Of a DNA stretch of 64,000 bases, positions 1 through 10,709 are shown one piece after another (the stretch's first letter is position 1; the number at the start of each line of letters is the position of its first letter). A model generated the notes under the pieces. It made no database searches. It saw only the letters and a program-made list of their open reading frames with translations, and had not been told where the DNA came from. Location: positions 932,001 through 996,000 of the forward strand of contig JAQFVV010000281.1 of assembly GCA_028023455.1 (NCBI GenBank), read 5' to 3'. Source of the stretch: Epiperipatus broadwayi. Lineage: Eukaryota > Onychophora > Udeonychophora > Euonychophora > Peripatidae. Position numbers and translations under genes: made by a program.

Positions 1-3000
1 ATTCGATATTATTAATTGATAGATTTAAAAAAAAAAAAAAAAACATATAGGTAATACTTTTACTATGAACTTATCCTTGTTATTTAGTTTTTAAAAATTA
101 TTTATTATTCTGTATAGTCATTTTTCAATATTTATGTGAACAACCTTAATTCATAGCATACCATCAAACTAAGCTACTTACTAATTATTACTTTAAACTT
201 TAAATATCATGTATGACTAGTGTGTTGTTATAAAATTATTTTTGTAAAACTTATGACTACTTTCATTCATTCAACACGATTCTGTTTATTACATTTAATC
301 ATAAATAAAAATATGTATTATAAGTATGTCTTTTTAAAAAATTCTTAATAATTAAGTAATATCATTATAAATTCTTTTAAATTATCAACTATTTATTTTC
401 TAAAAAAAATAAATATCATTTTTAACTATAAAAGTTTTATGATTCTTTCACTGATGAAATTATGTTCTTATAATTTTTTACATTTATTTTACTCTAAGCA
501 ACATAAATTATCTTATCCAATTTAACAATTCTCTATTTCCAAACCTATTTATTATTTCCAATTTTAAAACAACCATATTTTACAATGTAATCCAATAAAT
601 TTCAATAACACATAAATTAGTGGGCATATGGGGTAAACTATAACTTCAACTTAACACCTTTATCAACTAACCATAATGGGCACAGTGTACACGAACTGAG
701 GTATAACTTATTTGTTTAATAACCTTTTCTACCAATTATAATGTCCAGGCTATTCATTCAGCACTATGGCACATTAAGCTTTAACTCATAGAAAAATAAA
801 CACTACCATGAATATAAACAAGATATAGGGCTATGTTAGCTATACTTGTATAAACATCAATATAGTATATTCTTCTTAGCATATAAATAAAACCTACATA
901 CAATATTATCCTGGTCTTATATAACCTAATACTAAGATATTAGCATTTAAATTCACCAATTTACATCGCTAAATTCATCCTGATTTCTATAATAACAAAT
1001 AAATTCATTTTTAGAATAACAGTCTAACTAACTAATAAGACAAGATTATTTCATTCTTTAATAGTTCTCAAACTTTAGCACAAACAATCAGAATCAGTGT
1101 CATATTTTTAACACTTTAAATTATTCAACAAAATATCCAATTCAGTTTTAATAGAATCATATACTTATATTTCTTTTATGTTTAAATATATTTACGATAT
1201 CATTAAAATTATGCATATTCTTAAATAACTAAACAAATGATAAATTATGTGTAGGTGTGTGTTTTATATACGTATCCATCCATACAAAATAAACACATTT
1301 TAAAACTATTAATAATTTACATTATTACCATAAGTAATTTCTGTTGACAATTACTTAGTGATGTCATCTGGAGTACGATCTAAATAAACATTTTATTATC
1401 GTTTATTTCACATTATCACACTTTAAAATATACTAAGTTAAAGATTTTTTTTTTACAATAAAATTTAATTACTAAGTTAGTAAATAATTTAATGTTTTCT
1501 GTTTCTATGCTATATTTATACTATGAATAAATATTACTATAATTTTGTTAGTAAAAAATTAATTCTAAAACCATATTTACAATAATTTTATTAGAATTTA
1601 TTACGATGAAATGTTCTTTTCTTGATAATAAGTTCATTACAGGAAGTATCTTTTCTCCTGGTAAAAAAACATTAATACACACTTTTGACATCAATAATCA
1701 CACATGCTCTCGTTCTTAACGTTGTAATATATAATCCAAACTGACAGTTCAAGTTAAATACGGTATGTTTACTTTTATTCTATAAGACTTACACCAATAT
1801 AATTAATATTTTTCTTATCTCCAAAACTTTAAATCTTTCAACAGGTACTGTTAGATAAATATCTAATTTTAAATACTCTTCGTCAAGATAATTTTCCAAA
1901 TTCTTGTAACTTTTCCATATTTACTGAGGTTTAATATCTTCTGATACAACCAATCCTTCTCCCAATATTTTCAAATAACTTAAATTATTTTCCTAAATAA
2001 TTTAAATAAACTTTTGTATGACCCACATACCTTAATGTCTGACTTGTAATTTTTTTTTACATATGATATAAGTCACATACTTGCAAATGATCTTATATTT
2101 TCTAGGAAAAATTCCAATTTTAAAATATTTCAGATATTTCTTCAGAAAGAAATATCTCCACATTCTCAAATAATTGTTCGGTCAAATTAAAATTTTTTTT
2201 TTCTTTAAAAGTATTTTCCCATTGTATTTTAACAACTATTCTTCATAAAATATATTATATCATTTTACTTTATATCTTTTAATGAAATTTTTTTTTATAT
2301 ATTAATTTTTTTCCGTGGCGTTCTTCTTATGAAATTTAGTCGTAAATCAATATGACTTATCAACATAGGCAAAATTATATACTTTATACGATAATTATAT
2401 TTGAATACTTCCATTAATTTTTTTATATTTAGTGATGACTTCTTCATGTTTAAGTTGATGACAAATTGAATGAAAACAAATCAGCTAAGTAAGGAATTAT
2501 TTAATTTTTTAGCCTTTTTCCTCCATATCATGATCTTGTAATAATAAACTGGTGTATTTTTTTTAAAAATTGAAGCTAAATAAAATGGATTATTACACTA
2601 CTAAATACTTTACCAAAAATTGTAGAAATACTAACAATGTTATAATAGCATGTCGGTAGAATGAGATAACAGCTCAATAATCGTCTGCCAAAATGTTAAC
2701 AGCTCTTAAATACTCCAGCTGATTCCAATTTTGATTGGTCCGTTAAACAATCCTGGCCTCAAATTATCCGGGACCATGAACATTGGTTTAAAGTTAAAGT
2801 TAATAATAATTTACTAAATATTTATTTTTATTATATTATTCATTTCTTACTTAATTTTCACATTTTATTTTCACTTACTAAAGACTCTAAAATAATTTTT
2901 AAAAATCACATTTCAATATTTATTACCATTTCTACCTTTATTTTGAACTTAACGTATTTATTTTGAACAAAAAACATAAATCTGATTTTATTTATTATAT

Positions 3001-3256
3001 TCACTTTTAAAATCCAATTTAACATTTATAACAAATAATATTATTCTATTTTCGAACACAGGTGTGCGTCACGTGATTTACAAAACTAAATAAGGCACTA
3101 ATAATTTAAAACTAAAATAATTTAATTTATAAAATGTTACATAACCACTATTATAGCACAATTTTAAAATAATTCTTTTAATATTATAACACCAAAAAAT
3201 TACACTTTTCTTCCACATTATTATTTTTTAATCAAATGATTTTAAAAATATAGCCA
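1..3256. other. AT-rich stretch, nothing recognised
   Basis: Very AT-rich sequence with homopolymer A and T runs and no reading frame of useful length on either strand. I found no transposon terminus, tandem repeat, tRNA-like box or exon-like segment. It reads as intergenic or intronic DNA, or as repeats too old to recognise by eye. Confidence 0.6.
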
Positions 3257-3272
3257 TTAAATACAATTATTA
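3257..3272. repeat. Left target-site duplication of the hammerhead array
   Basis: TTAAATACAATTATTA occurs here and again at 7186-7201, exactly flanking the inverted 466-bp array. Unit sequence could account for the outer 2 to 4 bases at either junction, so the certain duplication is the central AAATACAATT and the maximum is 16 bp. This is what integration of the whole array as one block would leave. Confidence 0.7.
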
Positions 3273-3385
3273 AACAATTCAAAACAAAACAACACTCTCC
3301 ATATAGTAGTGCCATCTTGTGCTAACAAGAGCAATCAATGGATGCCAGAAGGCTTGTGCATAAAATCCCTATCTAGTTCCTACTC

Positions 3386-3444
3386 ATCCAATATCCCCAG
3401 ACTAGTTTCTGGCTTGTGGCCTTCATCAGTGAGGAGCCTTGGAT
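3386..3444 (-). ncRNA. Type I hammerhead ribozyme, array copy L5
   Basis: On the minus strand the order is stem I 5' side (AUCCA, loop AGGC, UCCUCA), core CUGAUGA, stem II (GGC, loop CACAA, GCC), core GAAA, a minimal stem III in ACUAGU, cleavage triplet GUC, then stem I 3' side (UGGGGA, loop UAU, UGGAU). All core positions fit the CUGANGA...GAAA consensus. Stem I pairs 6 bp (one G-U) plus 5 bp around an internal loop, as in natural hammerheads. The oddity is A opposite A at pair 10.1-11.1, normally G-C, which should weaken activity. The palindromic ACUAGU fits the dimeric mode known for hammerheads with very short stem III. Confidence 0.75.
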
Positions 3445-3851
3445 CTGAGAGCACTGCACCTAGATCTTAGGATCTAATGCAACCCTCCAGCACCCACCTT
3501 TTAACTCTATTTAACTACAAAACCATGAGAATGAAATTGAAAACACTATCAATATTTTCAATCCAAGCTCAATAGCTTATATAGTCATATGGGTCTGAAC
3601 TCAATTCAGTACCCATACATTTTGGTGTCTTTGGCTCTTTAACAACCATAGCCACCGCTATCCTATTAGGCAGGATTGGTGTTAAACCACTAAACATCAC
3701 ATGATCACTATCTCATACTAGCACAATAATTGTTATTAAACAATTCAAAACAAAACAACACTCTCCATATAGTAGTGCCATCTTGTGCTAACAAGAGCAA
3801 TCAATGGATGCCAGAAGGCTTGTGCATAAAATCCCTATCTAGTGCCTACTC

Positions 3852-3910
3852 ATCCAACATCCCCAGACTAGTTTCTGGCTTGTGGCCTTCATCAGTGAGG
3901 AGCCTTGGAT
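3852..3910 (-). ncRNA. Type I hammerhead ribozyme, array copy L4
   Basis: Identical to copy L5 in core, stem II and stem III. The internal loop on the 3' side of stem I reads UGU instead of UAU. The change lies outside paired positions, so the fold is unaffected. Confidence 0.75.
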
Positions 3911-4317
3911 CTGAGAGCACTGCACCTAGATCTTAGGATCTAATGCAACCCTCCAGCACCCACCTTTTAACTCTATTTAACTACAAAACTATGAGAATGA
4001 AATTGAAAACACTATCAATATTTTCAATCCAAGCTCAATAGCTTATATAGTCATATGGGTCTGAACTCAATTCAGTACCCATACATTTTGGTGTCTTTGG
4101 CTCTTTAACAACCATAGCCACCACTATCCTATTAGGCAGGATTGGTGTTAAACCACTAAACATCACATGATCACTATCTCATACTAGCACAATAATTGTT
4201 ATTAAACAATTCAAAACAAAACAACACTCTCCATATAGTAGTGCCATCTTGTGCTAACAAGAGCAATCAATGGATGCCAGAAGGCTTGTGCATAAAATCC
4301 CTATCTAGTGCCTACTC

Positions 4318-4376
4318 ATCCAATATCCCCAGACTAGTTTCTGGCTTGTGGCCTTCATCAGTGAGGAGCCTTGGAT
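4318..4376 (-). ncRNA. Type I hammerhead ribozyme, array copy L3
   Basis: Same core, stems and UAU internal loop as copy L5. The cleavage triplet GUC is complement to plus-strand GAC just left of TAGTTTC. Confidence 0.75.
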
Positions 4377-4783
4377 CTGAGAGCACTGCACCTAGATCTT
4401 AGGATCTAATGCAACCCTCCAGCACCCACCTTTTAACTCTATTTAACTACAAAACCATGAGAATGAAATTGAAAACACTATTAATATTTTCAATCCAAGC
4501 TCAATAGCTTATATAGTCATATGGGTCTGAACTCAATTCAGTACCCATACATTTTGGTGTCTTTGGCTCTTTAACAACCATAGCCACCACTATCCTATTA
4601 GGCAGGATTGGTGTTAAACCACTAAACATCACATGATCACTATCTCATACTAGCACAATAATTGTTATTAAACAATTCAAAACAAAACAACACTCTCCAT
4701 ATAGTAGTGCCATCTTGTGCTAACAAGAGCAATCAATGGATGCCAGAAGGCTTGTGCATAAAATCCCTATCTAGTGCCTACTC

Positions 4784-4842
4784 ATCCAATATCCCCAGAC
4801 TAGTTTCTGGCTTGTGGCCTTCATCAGTGAGGAGCCTTGGAT
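4784..4842 (-). ncRNA. Type I hammerhead ribozyme, array copy L2
   Basis: Same core, stems and UAU internal loop as copy L5. Lies exactly 466 bp from its neighbours on both sides. Confidence 0.75.
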
Positions 4843-5249
4843 CTGAGAGCACTGCACCTAGATCTTAGGATCTAATGCAACCCTCCAGCACCCACCTTTT
4901 AACTCTATTTAACTACAAAACCATGAGAATGAAATTGAAAACACTATCAATATTTTCAATCCAAGCTCAATAGCTTATATAGTCATATGGGTCTGAACTC
5001 AATTCAGTACCCATACATTTTGGTGTCTTTGGCTCTTTAACAACCATAGCCACCACTATCCTATTAGGCAGGATTGGTGTTAAACCACTAAACATCACAT
5101 GATCACTATCTCATACTAGCACAATAATTGTTATTAAACAATTCAAAACAAAACAACACTCTCCATATAGTAGTGCCATCTTGTGCTAACAAGAGCAATC
5201 AATGGATGCCAGAAGGCTTGTGCATAAAATCCCTATCTAGTGCCTACTC

Positions 5250-5308
5250 ATCCAACATCCCCAGACTAGTTTCTGGCTTGTGGCCTTCATCAGTGAGGAG
5301 CCTTGGAT
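5250..5308 (-). ncRNA. Type I hammerhead ribozyme, array copy L1
   Basis: The minus-strand copy nearest the inversion junction. Core and stems match the other copies, with UGU in the stem I internal loop. Confidence 0.75.
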
Positions 5309-5639
5309 CTGAGAGCACTGCACCTAGATCTTAGGATCTAATGCAACCCTCCAGCACCCACTTTTTAACTCTATTTAACTACAAAACTATGAGAATGAAA
5401 TTGAAAACACTATTAATATTTTCAATCCAAGCTCAATAGCTTATATAGTCATATGGGTCTGAACTCAATTCAGTACCCATACATTTTGGTGTCTTTGGCT
5501 CTTTAACAACCATAGCCACCACTATCCTATTAGGCAGGATTGGTGTTAAACCACTAAACATCACATGATCACTATCTCATACTAGCACAATAATTGTTAT
5601 TAAACAATTCAAAACAAAACAACACTCTCCATATAGTAG

Positions 5640-5698
5640 GGATTTTATGCACAAGCCTTCTGGCATCCATTGATTGCTCTTGTTAGCACAAGATGGCA
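5640..5698. other. Head-to-head inversion junction of the array
   Basis: The minus-oriented arm ends at ...CTCCATATAGTAG (5639) and the sequence switches to GGATTTTATGCAC... in the opposite orientation. The complement of the left arm end resumes near 5700 as CTACTATATGGAG. The roughly 59-bp spacer therefore exists only in plus orientation. Each arm begins at a different position in the 466-bp unit, so the two arms are not a simple mirror image. Confidence 0.8.
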
Positions 5699-6029
5699 CT
5701 ACTATATGGAGAGTGTTGTTTTGTTTTGAATTGTTTAATAACAATTATTGTGCTAGTATGAGATAGTGATCATGTGATGTTTAGTGGTTTAACACCAATC
5801 CTGCCTAATAGGATAGTGGTGGCTATGGTTGTTAAAGAGCCAAAGACACCAAAATGTATGGGTACTGAATTGAGTTCAGACCCATATGACTATATAAGCT
5901 ATTGAGCTTGGATTGAAAATATTAATAGTGTTTTCAATTTCATTCTCATAGTTTTGTAGTTAAATAGAGTTAAAAGGTGGGTGCTGGAGGGTTGCATTAG
6001 ATCCTAAGATCTAGGTGCAGTGCTCTCAG

Positions 6030-6088
6030 ATCCAAGGCTCCTCACTGATGAAGGCCACAAGCCAGAAACTAGTCTGGGGATATTGGAT
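6030..6088 (+). ncRNA. Type I hammerhead ribozyme, array copy R1
   Basis: First plus-strand copy. Read directly: AUCCA-AGGC-UCCUCA, CUGAUGA, GGC-CACAA-GCC flanked by A and A, GAAAC, UA, GUC, UGGGGA-UAU-UGGAU. Same architecture as the minus-strand copies. Confidence 0.75.
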
Positions 6089-6495
6089 GAGTAGGCACTA
6101 GATAGGGATTTTATGCACAAGCCTTCTGGCATCCATTGATTGCTCTTGTTAGCACAAGATGGCACTACTATATGGAGAGTGTTGTTTTGTTTTGAATTGT
6201 TTAATAACAATTATTGTGCTAGTATGAGATAGTGATCATGTGATGTTTAGTGGTTTAACACCAATCCTGCCTAATAGGATAGTGGTGGCTATGGTTGTTA
6301 AAGAGCCAAAGACACCAAAATGTATGGGTACTGAATTGAGTTCAGACCCATATGACTATATAAGCTATTGAGCTTGGATTGAAAATATTAATAGTGTTTT
6401 CAATTTCATTCTCATGGTTTTGTAGTTAAATAGAGTTAAAAGGTGGGTGCTGGAGGGTTGCATTAGATCCTAAGATCTAGGTGCAGTGCTCTCAG

Positions 6496-6554
6496 ATCCA
6501 AGGCTCCTCACTGATGAAGGCCACAAGCCAGAAACTAGTCTGGGGATATTGGAT
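6496..6554 (+). ncRNA. Type I hammerhead ribozyme, array copy R2
   Basis: Identical to copy R1, 466 bp downstream. Confidence 0.75.
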
Positions 6555-6961
6555 GAGTAGGCACTAGATAGGGATTTTATGCACAAGCCTTCTGGCATCC
6601 ATTGATTGCTCTTGTTAGCACAAGATGGCACTACTATATGGAGAGTGTTGTTTTGTTTTGAATTGTTTAATAACAATTATTGTGCTAGTATGAGATAGTG
6701 ATCATGTGATGTTTAGTGGTTTAACACCAATCCTGCCTAATAGGATAGTGGTGGCTATGGTTGTTAAAGAGCCAAAGACACCAAAATGTATGGGTACTGA
6801 ATTGAGTTCAGACCCATATGACTATATAAGCTATTGAGCTTGGATTGAAAATATTGATAGTGTTTTCAATTTCATTCTCATAGTTTTGTAGTTAAATAGA
6901 GTTAAAAGGTGGGTGCTGGAGGGTTGCATTAGATCCTAAGATCTAGGTGCAGTGCTCTCAG

Positions 6962-7020
6962 ATCCAAGGCTCCTCACTGATGAAGGCCACAAGCCAGAAA
7001 CTAGTCTGGGGATGTTGGAT
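6962..7020 (+). ncRNA. Type I hammerhead ribozyme, array copy R3
   Basis: As copy R1, but with UGU in the stem I internal loop. The array stops about 165 bp further on, inside a unit, so no further motif follows. Confidence 0.75.
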
Positions 7021-7185
7021 GAGTAGGCACTAGATAGGGATTTTATGCACAAGCCTTCTGGCATCCATTGATTGCTCTTGTTAGCACAAGATGGCACTAC
7101 TATATGGAGAGTGTTGTTTTGTTTTGAATTGTTTAATAACAATTATTGTGCTAGTATGAGATAGTGATCATGTGATGTTTAGTGG

Positions 7186-7201
7186 TTAAATACAATTATT
7201 A
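7186..7201. repeat. Right target-site duplication of the hammerhead array
   Basis: Second copy of TTAAATACAATTATTA, immediately after the array breaks off at AGTGG. See the matching repeat at 3257-3272. Confidence 0.7.
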
Positions 7202-9038
7202 TTACTAAATCTATTCGTTTAACTTTAAAGCATTACTTTTAAAATTTACCCTAATTATTATTTATAAGACTTATTAAATCAGTATTTATTATGGCCAGTT
7301 CTCCCACCCATACATTCTTATAATGATTTTTAGTTAACTGTTTTCTTACAAATACCAACCTAATACTATACATCAATTATTTTACTTGCCTTAACTAAAT
7401 TATTCAAAGATTATTAACACACAACATACATTGTCTCCTACTCAACTTCAAAATTTCAAATTTTTCAGTAAATTATTACAAATAATCCATTCTAACTCAA
7501 ACAAAATGGTACTATATATATATATATATATATAGCCTCATCTCAGATATCTTATTAAACTAAAAAGTATATTATATTTTAATATTCTCCAATAAATTTT
7601 TCTTAAATAATATTTTTGAAAAGTTTTAAAATTTATAATTGCAAACATCTCCACTGTATAACACATACTTCTGAATAATATCTGTTTGAAATTATGAAAT
7701 ATTCTGCAAAAACAAGCAGATAAATTTTTATATGGCACTGAGATAAATTGTGCTCCTGTAACTCTTCAGTCATTCATCTCAAATCTTCCCACACTAAAGA
7801 TATTTTTCTGTTCCATGGTTTACTAATGAATTGTAATTAAGCTTTTAAATAGTGACTGGCAGAAATTATATTAAGTTACTCACCCATATTAGTTATACTA
7901 AATAATAATTTAATCATTTTGACGTTTATTAATATATATATATATATATATATATTAAAATTTAAAAATACTTAACTGTTAACAAACTGATACTGCTTCA
8001 AAAAATAATAATTTTAAAACAATAATAAGAACAATAATAATAGTAATCATAGTAACCAATAATTTTAATTACACATAGTTTTTATATCTGCTTTTAAAAC
8101 AATTTTGATTGGCAAATATGTACTTTTAAAAATCAAACTTAAAATTACAAGACATCATTTTTAATTAATAATATAAGAAATATTTAATTCTCAATTAATT
8201 TTATAATTATATTTATACCAACCAAATATTTTTAAAATAACATTTTTAATACTTTTTTCCTAATTTAACAAACATTTAACTTAAATGTATGCATTTTTAG
8301 TTTATCTTTACTAATCTAAAATATCTTTAAAATCTAATTAAATAATATTCTATATTTATTTTTTATCATCTACAAATGCCTCAATTTTAGTAACAATTTT
8401 TGAAAGTAATTAATTTTTTTTAAAAAAAACTTTCAAAGCTTCACAAACATCAATCATTTGATCTACATTTCCAGAGACATGTAGCAATATTTTAAATTGA
8501 CTGTCTACTAACAACTAGATACATATTTAATTAAAAAATATTACATTAAAAATTAATAATGCAACAATAAAAATTTAGAATAACAAAATTTTGACATTTT
8601 ATAACATTACTAAAATTAAAACATTTTGATACACCATAGGAATCAAAACATTAATAAATATTTTTACACAGTTTATACTTAATTTGAAAGATAAATTTAA
8701 TAACTTATTTCAATATTAAACATTATATTTAAAATTAAGGGTTTTAAAAGTCTATCTAATAAGATATTCTATACATTTTTTAAATATAGCTAAGACCCAT
8801 CGTCCCTACCATACAATATTAACTTATTATGCTTTCTTATTATTACCTTAATTTTTAAAATAACTTTAAATATTTTTAACCACTTATAAATTCATATTAA
8901 CAAAATCTACATCCTTATAAACATTATTATGAGAATTATAGTACTTATATTTATCTTAGTTTAATTTTTTTTTTAAAAAATTAGTTTTTTAGCACATTTT
9001 ACCCTAATGAAAAAAGTACAATATATATATATATATAT
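7202..9038. other. AT-rich stretch with three short (AT)n tracts
   Basis: No gene or recognisable element. Dinucleotide AT tracts lie at 7513-7534, 7931-7955 and 9021-9038; the last one abuts the foldback element that follows. The minus-strand frame near 7538-7738 has no start context or family signature. Confidence 0.55.
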
Positions 9039-9309
9039 TCACAGATGGAGCTTTACCAATAGCTCACTCAAGATTGTTTACAAAAATGCCAAGAGAGAAA
9101 CTAGATCTAAATCCCAACTCTACTGAACAGCATTAATGCAAACTGTTACTATCAGTAAATATCTTAAACTCCAGCTAAACAAACTATATTGCTATATTGG
9201 TCTGAAATCAGTTCAGTTTCACCAATAGCTCACTCAAGCTTGTTTACAAAAAAATTTCCCCAACCTTTAAACCAGCTTGAGTGAGCTATTGGTAAAGCTC
9301 CATCTGTGA
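9039..9309. mobile_element. 271-bp foldback element related to the hammerhead units
   Basis: Ends in perfect 34-bp inverted repeats: 9039-9072 begins TCACAGATGGAGC and 9276-9309 is its reverse complement. A third copy of the inner part of the repeat lies at about 9220-9252 in the same direction as the left one. The interior (about 9100-9220) resembles the 466-bp unit: CTAGATCT followed by an AAATC...AATGCAA block, then TATATTGGTCTGAAATCAG against TATGGGTCTGAACTCAATT in the unit. The minus strand has CTGGTTTAAAGGTTGGGGA, close to the 3' half of the hammerhead at 51.8 kb, but no intact CUGANGA core. It stands about 190 bp upstream of the Penelope-like element and could be a decayed terminal repeat of it or an independent miniature element. 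Confidence 0.55.
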
Positions 9310-9499
9310 TCATAAAATGCAAGCTATAGGCAGGTTAGTTTTTTCAATTTGCAATATTTTTACTGTTAAAATTGAAGTCAAAACCATAAATACATGATTT
9401 ATTATGGTCGTAAAAAACAGATGTTGAAATATTATTATCAACTATGCAATTTTGTTTTGATTTCTGAACTCGTTTTAATAATAGCAAACAAATTAATAA

Positions 9500-9868
9500 A
9501 TAACTCCTAAGATAAACCCTCAAGAAAAGGGTATTTTGAATTATGGTTCTAAATATATTGGTGGTATGTGGGTTGATAGTAATTTAGAGTTAAAACCTGC
9601 TGTTGAACATTATTTTTGTGTAATTAAATGTTCTCCTGAAGTATCAAATGAATTAATACAAAAAGGTAATGTTAAGAAATTTAAAAACAGAGCTAATTTC
9701 AATTGGAATTTGCATATATTTAGATTTAAAAAGTTTATTCATGATAACGATCTTGTTTGTTTAAAAGAAGATAAGGGGTTGAGATTATGTCTTATGTCAA
9801 AACTTGATTACTACAATAAAATTTTAAATGAAATGGAAAAGCTTAAATTTAAAAAGATTGGAAAATAA
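9500..9868 (+). pseudogene. Penelope-like element, N-terminal and pre-RT segment
   Basis: The open frame can be read from about 9503 through 9868; no ATG leads it, so the original start is lost or lies upstream. It contains ILNYGSKY near the start, corresponding to the conserved N-terminal motif of Penelope proteins, and DKGLRLCLMSKLDYYNKI (residues about 79-96 counted from 9536), the degraded form of the conserved block with DK-G just before the first RT motifs. It ends at a TAA, after which the next segment continues in another frame. Identification rests on motif order with the downstream parts. Confidence 0.6.
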
Positions 9869-9903
9869 ACATTGAAAATTTACTTGTAAAGTTTATTGAT
9901 GAT

Positions 9904-10435
9904 ATGTTAAAAAAAGCTAAAAAGAATAAATATATAAATGCTCATACATATTATCGTCTTTATCCATCTGCTGCAATTTGTCCTAGGATTTTTTCGAATA
10001 TTGAACTACATAAACAAGATAAACCTTTAAGATTAATGATTGACTTTGGTGGATCATTTTACTATGAAACTTGTAGATTTATAGAAACATTATTAAAAAT
10101 GTTCTTGGATTCGGAAAATATACTATTAGTTCATCATTTGATTTATAAAGAAAATTCATAATATTGATATTAATAAAAATTATAGTATTTGTACATTTGA
10201 TATACATGAGATGTATGGTTCAATAGATAAATTAAAATCTGTAAAAATTATATTAGATGCTTTGATGCTAAAAAAGTTTATGTTAAGAAAGTAAAATTTA
10301 ATAAATGATGTATTATATTTTATTGATATAAATATATATGCTATGTTTAATGAAAATTATTATAAAATGGATAACAGTTGGCCTATGCATCTTCCTGTAG
10401 TTACTCAAATATATAGTTTGTAATACCATGATATG
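9904..10435 (+). pseudogene. Penelope-like element, RT fingers and palm
   Basis: 9904-10161 encodes the fingers region with YYRLYPSAAICPRIF and PLRLMIDFGG, corresponding to the LPKIHK and RPIVS blocks of Penelope RTs. After a frameshift, TFDIHEMYGSI (about 10191-10223) is the first palm motif, with the first catalytic aspartate D present. Further on, YYKMDNSWPMHLPVV matches the conserved Y-Q-GLPMGNPLS block but has lost its glycines. Stops interrupt the frame at several points. Confidence 0.65.
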
Positions 10436-10484
10436 AAGATATAATTCTTAATAATAATATATATTACCAAAGTATTAAAATTTA

Positions 10485-10684
10485 TTACAGGTATGTTGGT
10501 GATGTTTTTGTTTGTGGAAGTTTAGATTTCATAAATTGGTTATTTAATGATTTAAATAGTTTAGAAGATTTAAAATGGAGTAAATCTTTTGAAGAAGAAA
10601 TGTCAATTAAATAATTAGATATTAAAGTTACTCATAATAAAAATAAATTGGTTTATCGTATGGTAATAATAGATATTGAAAAAT
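10485..10684 (+). pseudogene. Penelope-like element, RT catalytic segment (YVGD)
   Basis: The frame reads YRYVGDVFV, equivalent to RYVDD in active Penelope RTs. The first aspartate of the catalytic pair is glycine (GGT in place of a GAT codon), which should abolish polymerisation. A stop stands where the FLD-type motif should start (K-stop-LDIKV), followed by about 20 in-frame residues and another stop. Confidence 0.7.
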
Positions 10685-10709
10685 AGGATGTATTCCTTGG
10701 TATTCAAAT

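Larger units (their letters stand above)
3273..7185. mobile_element. Inverted tandem array of 466-bp hammerhead-ribozyme units (retrozyme-like)
   Basis: From 3273 to 5639 about five head-to-tail copies of a 466-bp unit run on the minus strand; from 5640 to 7185 about 3.3 copies run on the plus strand. The two arms meet head to head, with a single-copy spacer near 5640-5698. Copies differ at only a few positions. Each complete unit has one hammerhead motif, so a multimeric transcript would be cut into 466-nt monomers. Animal retrozymes, small circular RNAs released from tandem repeats by type I hammerheads, have this organisation (family knowledge). Flanking direct repeats suggest integration as one block. 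The head-to-head arms resemble the twin-priming inversions known from target-primed reverse transcription (inference). The only open frame per unit, 68 codons on the strand opposite the hammerhead, starts at TTG and overlaps the ribozyme complement, so I do not call it a gene. Confidence 0.8.

Noticed and set aside
3730-5334. Identical 68-codon frames in each array unit (and on the other strand at 6004-7142)
   Set aside because: They start at TTG, are the antisense of the hammerhead region and are identical only because the DNA repeats are. No family resemblance and no sign of selection on codons.
9083-9112. Hammerhead in the left part of the foldback element (GAGAAACTAGATC)
   Set aside because: GAAAC is present, but no CUGANGA precedes it and stem III cannot pair with AUC, so it is not a ribozyme as it stands.
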